Of a DNA stretch of 25,226 nt, positions 20,842 through 25,226 are shown one piece after another. The notes beneath the pieces are model-generated. The model did not search any database and had not been told where the DNA came from. It saw only the letters and a program-made list of their open reading frames with translations. The translations under genes were made by a program, and so were the position numbers. Within the stretch, counting starts at the first letter, position 1, and every line of letters begins with the position of its first letter. This DNA is from Aestuariicoccus sp032586235 (GTDB lineage Bacteria; Pseudomonadota; Alphaproteobacteria; Rhodobacterales; Rhodobacteraceae), in the NCBI RefSeq assembly GCF_032586235.1, contig NZ_JAWHTD010000050.1, positions 1 through 25,226 on the forward strand. The letters run 5' to 3'.

Positions 20842-21607
20842 TCCCGAAGCGGTCTTCGATCACCGCGGCGTCATCAGGCGACAGCGGCGGCAGACGCATC
20901 GGCTTCACGTGCTTTTTCTGCCGCGAATCGTTGTGCTCGTTATGACCGCGCACGAACATCGGCGCGTCGGTCTGGGTGATCGTCGGCATGAACTGGCCGA
21001 GCTTGTTATGGGCAAAGTTCATCACACTGAGGGCGACGCGCGGCTGCACCGCCACCGCCAGCCCCATGCTGGAATAGGGCAGAATCTGTTCCTCGCCGCA
21101 GACCCCGCCCGCATCGGCCCGCAGGATGTAGCCACGGTTGAAATCGAGCGCGACCAGCCGGTGCCGGGCCAGCAGCGGCGCGCAATCGCGGGCCGTGGCG
21201 CGCAGCCGTTCGACAAAGTCGCGGCCGACCGTGTCGTCGTCATCCAGCCGGAATTCCAGCGCGGGCTGCGTCATGTCGCGCGCTGCGTTGATCACCTCTT
21301 GGCAGACCTTGCGGTGCGGCAGGGGCGGGCGGGCGACGATCCGCGCCTGCGGCAGGTCGGCCACCAGCGCGCGCAGCCGGTCCAGCGCCGCGTCCGGCAG
21401 GGTGTCGCCGATCAGGATGAGAAAGGTGAAATCCGGGTCGGTCTGGGCGCGCAGGCCGGGCAGGCAGATGCCCTCGAAGCTGGCAAAACGCTCTTCCAGC
21501 CGCGCAGGGGCATAAAGATAGGCCATGCGTTCGGCGAGGTCGGCGTGCTCGACCTGGAAACCGCCCTCGGCGGGGTAGGAAAACCGGCACAATCCGATCA
21601 CTTGCAT
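20804..21607 (-). CDS. Putative rhamnosyltransferase-like glycosyltransferase
   Basis: The 267-residue product looks like the putative rhamnosyl transferase family (Pfam Rhamno_transf type, GT-A-like fold) common in Rhodobacterales. The start MQVIGLCRFSYPAEGGFQ, the RLEERFASFEGICLPGLRAQTDPDFTFLILIGD block, and the acidic cluster FRLDDDD at 119-125 (the probable nucleotide-sugar/metal site) support this. It has no signal peptide or membrane segment, so it should be cytosolic and act on a surface polysaccharide or protein. Donor and acceptor are unknown. ATG 21607 was preferred over 21688 because the conserved family start begins there. Its ribosome binding site is weak. The 3' end overlaps the DMT gene by 38 bases, tail to tail. 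Confidence 0.82.
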   Translation of the reverse strand: MQVIGLCRFSYPAEGGFQVEHADLAERMAYLYAPARLEERFASFEGICLPGLRAQTDPDFTFLILIGDTLPDAALDRLRALVADLPQARIVARPPLPHRKVCQEVINAARDMTQPALEFRLDDDDTVGRDFVERLRATARDCAPLLARHRLVALDFNRGYILRADAGGVCGEEQILPYSSMGLAVAVQPRVALSVMNFAHNKLGQFMPTITQTDAPMFVRGHNEHNDSRQKKHVKPMRLPPLSPDDAAVIEDRFGISVARLARLCGA

Positions 21608-21991
21608 CTTTGGGCCCGCCGGTCGAAAACACCGTTCATTGCATGACAGCGCGCCCGCCGCTTGGCAAGCCGGAGCGGCTGTTGACAAGCATACCGACTC
21701 CCCCTATACGCGCCGCTAATCCGGCAAGGGGAAACCCCCTTTCGCCGTTCTACAGAGCCGAAGCGGTCAAGATCCGGGCAAATGCGCCCCGATCCTCTGG
21801 AACCCCCCGCGACGTTCCCGAAATAAGGGGACGGATGCGGCTTTTTGCGTCGTGGCGTCACAGTTTCTGGGGCGAAGCGGCAGACGAAAACGAACCGGTG
21901 ACCTGCGGACGCGCAGGGGGCCATAGCATTGAAATCCGCATGGGGATGCTCCCCACGCACCACATATGTGAAGTTACGGGGAATAACCGGA
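21608..21991 (+). other. rpsL upstream region: promoter and long leader
   Basis: This 384-base gap separates the glycosyltransferase (-) from rpsL (+). It contains a near-consensus promoter (21682-21710), then about 275 bases of likely untranslated leader. In the leader I see small GC hairpins, including AAGGGG/CCCCTT near 21726-21742 and GGGG/CCCC at 21942-21954 close to the rpsL start. The frame upstream of rpsL is open from ATG 21929 but looks non-coding. Confidence 0.6.
21682..21710 (+). promoter_or_regulatory. Promoter of the str operon
   Basis: A perfect -35 TTGACA (21682-21687), 17-base spacer and TATACG (21705-21710) make the best promoter match in the window. Predicted transcription start is near 21717, giving an unusually long leader of about 275 bases before rpsL. 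Confidence 0.72.
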
Positions 21992-22363
21992 ATGCCAACG
22001 ATCCAGCAGCTGATCCGCAAGCCGCGGCAGCCCAAAGTCAAACGCTCCAAGTCGATGCACCTGGAACAGTGCCCGCAGAAACGCGGCGTCTGCACGCGCG
22101 TCTACACCACCACGCCGAAGAAGCCGAACTCGGCCATGCGGAAGGTGGCCAAGGTGCGTCTGACCAACGGCTACGAGGTCATCAGCTACATCCCCGGCGA
22201 GAGCCACAACCTGCAGGAACACTCGGTTGTGTTGATCCGCGGCGGCCGTGTGAAAGACCTTCCCGGCGTGCGTTACCACATCCTGCGCGGCGTTCTGGAT
22301 ACCCAGGGCGTCAAGGACCGCAAGCAGCGCCGCTCGAAGTACGGCGCCAAGCGTCCGAAGTAA
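21992..22363 (+). CDS. rpsL: 30S ribosomal protein S12
   Basis: S12 sits at the decoding centre and controls translational accuracy. The 123-residue product has the normal length. The streptomycin-related residues are wild type: K43 and K44 in TPKKPNSAMRK, and K88 in GGRVKDLPGVRYH. The ATG at 21992 (MPTIQQLIRKPR) is the family start. ATG 21929 in the same frame would add 21 residues found in no S12 that I know. It is the first gene of the str operon, preceded by a strong promoter and followed after 99 bases by rpsG. Confidence 0.98.
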   Translation: MPTIQQLIRKPRQPKVKRSKSMHLEQCPQKRGVCTRVYTTTPKKPNSAMRKVAKVRLTNGYEVISYIPGESHNLQEHSVVLIRGGRVKDLPGVRYHILRGVLDTQGVKDRKQRRSKYGAKRPK

Positions 22364-22372
22364 GAACACCAC

Positions 22373-22430
22373 GGTCCCGGACCCGATCCGGGACCTCCAA
22401 GCCAAGAGGCCCCGGGGCAAGCCCGGGGCT
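22373..22430. repeat. Two GC-rich perfect hairpins between rpsL and rpsG
   Basis: GGTCCCGGA (22373-22381), loop CCCGA, TCCGGGACC (22387-22395) is a perfect 9-bp hairpin. GCCCCGGG (22409-22416), loop GCAAG, CCCGGGGC (22422-22429) is a perfect 8-bp hairpin, extendable by one G-T pair. There is no T-run. Both look like dispersed palindromes, but in E. coli this gap is where S7 binds to repress the operon, so a regulatory role is possible. Confidence 0.75.
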
Positions 22431-22462
22431 AATCCGCGAGATAACCGAAGAGAGACCGAGAA

Positions 22463-22933
22463 ATGTCCCGTCGTCACGCCGCTGAAAAACGCGAAGTCCT
22501 GCCCGACGCCAAGTACGGCGACCGGGTTCTGACCAAGTTCATGAACAACCTGATGATCGACGGCAAAAAGTCGGTCGCGGAAAGCATTGTCTACAACGCG
22601 CTCGACCGCGTCGAGGGCAAGGTCAAGCGCGCGCCCGTGGAAATCTTCCACGAAGCGCTCGACAACATCAAACCCGCCGTGGAGGTCCGCTCGCGCCGTG
22701 TGGGTGGCGCCACCTACCAGGTGCCCGTCGAGGTCCGCCCCGAGCGCCGCGAAGCGCTGGCCATCCGCTGGCTGATCGACGCGTCGCGCAAGCGCAACGA
22801 GAACACCATGGAAGAGCGCCTGGCAGGTGAACTGCTGGACGCCGTGAACTCGCGCGGGTCCGCCGTGAAAAAGCGCGAAGACACTCACAAGATGGCCGAC
22901 GCCAACAAGGCGTTCAGCCACTACCGCTGGTAA
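22463..22933 (+). CDS. rpsG: 30S ribosomal protein S7
   Basis: S7 nucleates assembly of the 30S head, contacts the E-site tRNA, and is the translational repressor of the str operon in E. coli. The 156-residue product has typical segments: MSRRHAAEKREVLPDAKYGD, LTKFMNNLMIDGKKSVAE, VEVRSRRVGGATYQVPVEVRP (about 76-96) and RWLIDASRKR. The C-terminus ends FSHYRW. GAAGAGAG precedes the ATG. fusA begins 12 bases after the stop, so the two are closely coupled. Confidence 0.98.
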   Translation: MSRRHAAEKREVLPDAKYGDRVLTKFMNNLMIDGKKSVAESIVYNALDRVEGKVKRAPVEIFHEALDNIKPAVEVRSRRVGGATYQVPVEVRPERREALAIRWLIDASRKRNENTMEERLAGELLDAVNSRGSAVKKREDTHKMADANKAFSHYRW

Positions 22934-22945
22934 GGAGAGATCAAC

Positions 22946-25069
22946 ATGGCACGCGATTATCCGCTTCAGCGCTACCGCAACTTCGGCATCATGGCCCACA
23001 TCGACGCGGGCAAGACCACGACGACCGAACGCATCCTCTACTACACCGGCCGGTCCCACAAGATCGGTGAAGTCCACGATGGCGCCGCCACCATGGACTG
23101 GATGGAGCAGGAACAGGAACGCGGGATCACCATCACGTCGGCCGCCACCACCACCTTCTGGCAGTGGCAGGAAGACCCGAGCGCCGAAGGCACGTCGGAC
23201 ACCAAGACGCGCTTCAACATAATCGACACCCCCGGCCACGTCGACTTCACCATCGAAGTCGAGCGTTCGCTGGCCGTGCTTGACGGCGCCGTCGCGCTGC
23301 TGGACGCCAACGCCGGCGTCGAGCCGCAGACCGAAACCGTCTGGCGCCAGGCCGACCGTTACAAGGTCCCGCGGATGGTGTTCGTCAACAAGATGGACAA
23401 GATCGGCGCCGACTACTTCAACTGCGTGAAGATGATCAAGGACCGCACCGGCGCGACGCCGGTTCCCGTCAACTTCCCGATCGGGGCCGAGGACAAGCTG
23501 GAAGGCATCGTCGACCTGATCACCATGGAAGAATGGGTGTGGCAGGGCGAAGACCTGGGCGCCTCCTGGGTGCGCCAGCCGATCCGCGACGAGCTCAAGG
23601 ACACCGCCGACGAATGGCGCTCGCACCTCATCGAACACGCCGTCGAAATGGACGACGACGCGATGATGGAGTATCTCGAAGGCAACGAGCCCGACATCGA
23701 TACGCTGCGCAAGCTGGTCCGCAAGGGCACGCTCGACCTCAAATTCGTTCCGGTTCTGGGTGGCTCGGCCTTCAAGAACAAGGGTGTGCAGCCGCTGCTG
23801 AACGCCGTGGTCGACTTCCTGCCGGGCCCGCTCGACGTGGTCGACTATATGGGCTTCAAGCCGGGCGACGAGACCGAAACCCGCAACATCGCGCGCCGCG
23901 CTGATGACGACATGCCCTTCGCGGGTCTGGCGTTCAAGATCATGAACGACCCCTTCGTGGGCTCGCTCACCTTCACGCGCATCTACTCGGGCGTGCTGAA
24001 GAAGGGCGACTCGATCATCAACTCGACCAAAGGCAAGAAAGAGCGCATCGGTCGCATGATGATGATGCACTCGAACAACCGCGAGGAAATCGAAGAGGCG
24101 TTTGCCGGCGACATCATTGCGCTGGCCGGTCTGAAGGAAACCACCACCGGTGACACGCTCTGCGCGCAGAACGACCCGGTCGTGCTGGAAACGATGACCT
24201 TCCCGGATCCGGTGATCGAGATCGCGGTCGAGCCGAAGACGAAGAACGACCAGGAGAAGATGTCCCAGGGTCTGCAGCGTCTGGCAGCCGAGGACCCGTC
24301 CTTCCGCGTCGAGACCGACATCGAGAGCGGCCAGACAATCATGAAGGGTATGGGCGAATTGCACCTCGACATCCTGGTGGATCGCCTCAAGCGCGAATTC
24401 AAGGTCGAGGCCAACATCGGCGCCCCGCAGGTTGCCTACCGCGAGACCATCGGTCACGAGATCGAGCATACCTACACCCACAAGAAGCAGTCGGGTGGTT
24501 CGGGTCAGTTCGCCGAGGTCAAGCTGGTCATCTCGCCGACAGAGCCGGGCGAAGGCTATTCCTTCGAATCCCGTATCGTCGGCGGCGCCGTGCCCAAGGA
24601 ATACATCCCGGGCGTGGAAAAGGGCATCAAGTCGGTCATGGATTCCGGTCCGCTTGCGGGTTTCCCGGTCATCGACTTCAAGGTCGCGCTGATCGACGGC
24701 AAGTTCCACGACGTGGACTCCTCGGTCCTGGCGTTCGAGATCGCGGCCCGCATGGGCATGCGCGAAGGTCTCAAGAAAGCCGGCGCCAAGCTGCTCGAGC
24801 CGATCATGAAGGTCGAGGTCGTGACGCCCGAGGATTACACCGGGTCGATCATTGGCGACCTGACCTCGCGTCGGGGCCAGGTGACCGGTCAGGATCCGCG
24901 CGGCAACGCCGTGGCGATCAACGCCATGGTGCCGCTCGCCAACATGTTCGGCTACATCAACAACCTGCGCTCGATGTCTTCGGGACGCGCGCAGTTCACG
25001 ATGCAGTTCGATCACTACGACCCCGTACCGCAGAACATCTCGGACGAGATCCAGGCGAAATACGCATAA
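22946..25069 (+). CDS. fusA: Elongation factor G
   Basis: EF-G is the GTPase that drives ribosomal translocation and, with RRF, recycling. The 707-residue product is standard. GTPase motifs are AHIDAGKT (17-24), RGITITSAATT (59-69), DTPGH (94-98) and NKMDKIGAD (148-156). A short insertion, QWQEDPSAEGTSDTKTRF (73-90), lies between G2 and G3 where E. coli is shorter. Domains II-V follow in order, with GMGELHLDILVDRL in domain III and YTHKKQSGGSGQFAEV in domain IV. The ATG at 22946 is preceded by AAGGAGAG. A REP-like palindrome pair begins 4 bases after the stop, before tuf. Confidence 0.98.
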   Translation: MARDYPLQRYRNFGIMAHIDAGKTTTTERILYYTGRSHKIGEVHDGAATMDWMEQEQERGITITSAATTTFWQWQEDPSAEGTSDTKTRFNIIDTPGHVDFTIEVERSLAVLDGAVALLDANAGVEPQTETVWRQADRYKVPRMVFVNKMDKIGADYFNCVKMIKDRTGATPVPVNFPIGAEDKLEGIVDLITMEEWVWQGEDLGASWVRQPIRDELKDTADEWRSHLIEHAVEMDDDAMMEYLEGNEPDIDTLRKLVRKGTLDLKFVPVLGGSAFKNKGVQPLLNAVVDFLPGPLDVVDYMGFKPGDETETRNIARRADDDMPFAGLAFKIMNDPFVGSLTFTRIYSGVLKKGDSIINSTKGKKERIGRMMMMHSNNREEIEEAFAGDIIALAGLKETTTGDTLCAQNDPVVLETMTFPDPVIEIAVEPKTKNDQEKMSQGLQRLAAEDPSFRVETDIESGQTIMKGMGELHLDILVDRLKREFKVEANIGAPQVAYRETIGHEIEHTYTHKKQSGGSGQFAEVKLVISPTEPGEGYSFESRIVGGAVPKEYIPGVEKGIKSVMDSGPLAGFPVIDFKVALIDGKFHDVDSSVLAFEIAARMGMREGLKKAGAKLLEPIMKVEVVTPEDYTGSIIGDLTSRRGQVTGQDPRGNAVAINAMVPLANMFGYINNLRSMSSGRAQFTMQFDHYDPVPQNISDEIQAKYA

Positions 25070-25073
25070 CCGC

Positions 25074-25126
25074 GGTGGGCAATCTGCCCACCCTACCAAC
25101 CCCGTAGGGTGGGCGCCCCGCCCACC
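25074..25126. repeat. REP-like palindrome pair (BIME-type) between fusA and tuf
   Basis: This is the same architecture as the rpoB-rpoC copy: GGTGGGCA/TGCCCACC (25074-25092, loop ATC) with foot CTAC, and foot GTAG with GGTGGGCG/CGCCCACC (25104-25126, loop CCC). The inner arms form an alternative 11-bp stem (25086-25096 with 25104-25114). Against the rpoBC copy, the same central base of each arm is changed and is compensated in all four arms, so base pairing is conserved. It occupies most of the 80-base fusA-tuf gap and ends 11 bases before the tuf Shine-Dalgarno. Confidence 0.8.
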
Positions 25127-25149
25127 ATCGCGAAGACAAGGAGGCCATC

Positions 25150-25226
25150 ATGGCAAAGGAAAAGTTTGAACGTTCTAAGCCGCATTGCAACATCGGCACG
25201 ATTGGTCACGTTGACCACGGCAAGAC
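25150..25226 (+). CDS. tuf: Elongation factor Tu, 5' end only
   Basis: EF-Tu delivers aminoacyl-tRNA to the ribosomal A site as a GTP complex. Only 25 complete codons are in the window. They read MAKEKFERSKPHCNIGTIGH then VDHGKT, the N-terminus plus the G1 GTP-binding loop (GHVDHGKT, residues 19-26, the last codon cut by the window edge). AAGGAGG at 25138-25144 lies 5 bases before the ATG. It is the last gene of the str operon, as usual. Many alphaproteobacteria have two tuf copies, which cannot be judged here. Confidence 0.96.
   Translation, partial: MAKEKFERSKPHCNIGTIGHVDHGK

Noticed and set aside
21929..21991. Upstream ATG extension of rpsL
   Set aside because: It would add 21 residues not known in S12. 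The family start at 21992 is invariant, and the extension overlaps a leader hairpin.
22112..22260. Possible streptomycin resistance changes in rpsL
   Set aside because: K43, K44 and K88 are all wild type.
21974..25099. 1041-codon minus-strand open frame opposite rpsL, rpsG and fusA
   Set aside because: It runs across three certain genes and their hairpin-containing gaps, with low-complexity His/Asp/Val-rich translation. This is an artefact of codon bias.
25074..25126. Palindrome pair considered as a fusA terminator
   Set aside because: There is no T-run after any of the possible stems, and tuf follows in the same operon only 23 bases later.

Overview
This window is a high-GC stretch of an alphaproteobacterial chromosome, most likely a member of the Rhodobacterales (Roseobacter/Rhodobacter group). 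The evidence is the RpoB, RpoC, EF-G and L10 sequences, the single-membrane-span SecE, and the accessory families around them. Genus and species cannot be read from the sequence alone. The backbone is the secE-nusG / rplKA / rplJL-rpoBC / rpsL-rpsG-fusA-tuf series: protein export, transcription elongation, ribosomal stalk, RNA polymerase and translation factors. The usual contiguous block is split by three islands of unrelated genes.

Layout: (1) 86-655 (-) is an exported protein with three internal repeats, followed by the secE (954-1151) and nusG (1340-1873) pair, which has an intrinsic terminator between its two genes. (2) First island, 1915-5630: a winged-helix/TPR regulator (-) divergent from a DUF302 protein (+), then an exported HExxH metallopeptidase-like protein (-) divergent from a LysR regulator (+). 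(3) rplK-rplA (5816-6965), with a candidate promoter, a leader carrying a 23S-like L1 motif, and a strong terminator. (4) Second island, 7097-9388: a small periplasmic molybdopterin-oxidoreductase-fold protein without cysteines in its mature part, tightly coupled to a hybrid histidine kinase. (5) rplJ-rplL-rpoB-rpoC (9690-19448), with a candidate promoter, an L10-type leader that can fold two mutually exclusive ways over the rplJ ribosome binding site, a run of perfect hairpins between rplL and rpoB, a paired REP-like palindrome between rpoB and rpoC, and a strong terminator. (6) Third island, 19600-21607: a glycine-zipper lipoprotein, a DMT exporter and a convergent, overlapping glycosyltransferase. 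(7) The str operon, rpsL-rpsG-fusA-tuf (21992 to the right edge), with a near-consensus promoter, a long leader, two hairpins between rpsL and rpsG, and a second paired REP-like palindrome between fusA and tuf. The window ends 77 bases into tuf.

The core genes supply the polymerase (RpoB, RpoC), its elongation factor (NusG), the L10/L12 stalk that recruits translation factors, and those factors (EF-G, EF-Tu). Their intergenic regions are the most informative part of the window. The two REP-like pairs, between rpoB and rpoC and between fusA and tuf, have the same architecture. Each is two 8-bp hairpins facing each other through CTAC/GTAG feet, and all four arms differ between the copies by one compensated base. 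This is the layout of a BIME mobilised by a REP-associated transposase.
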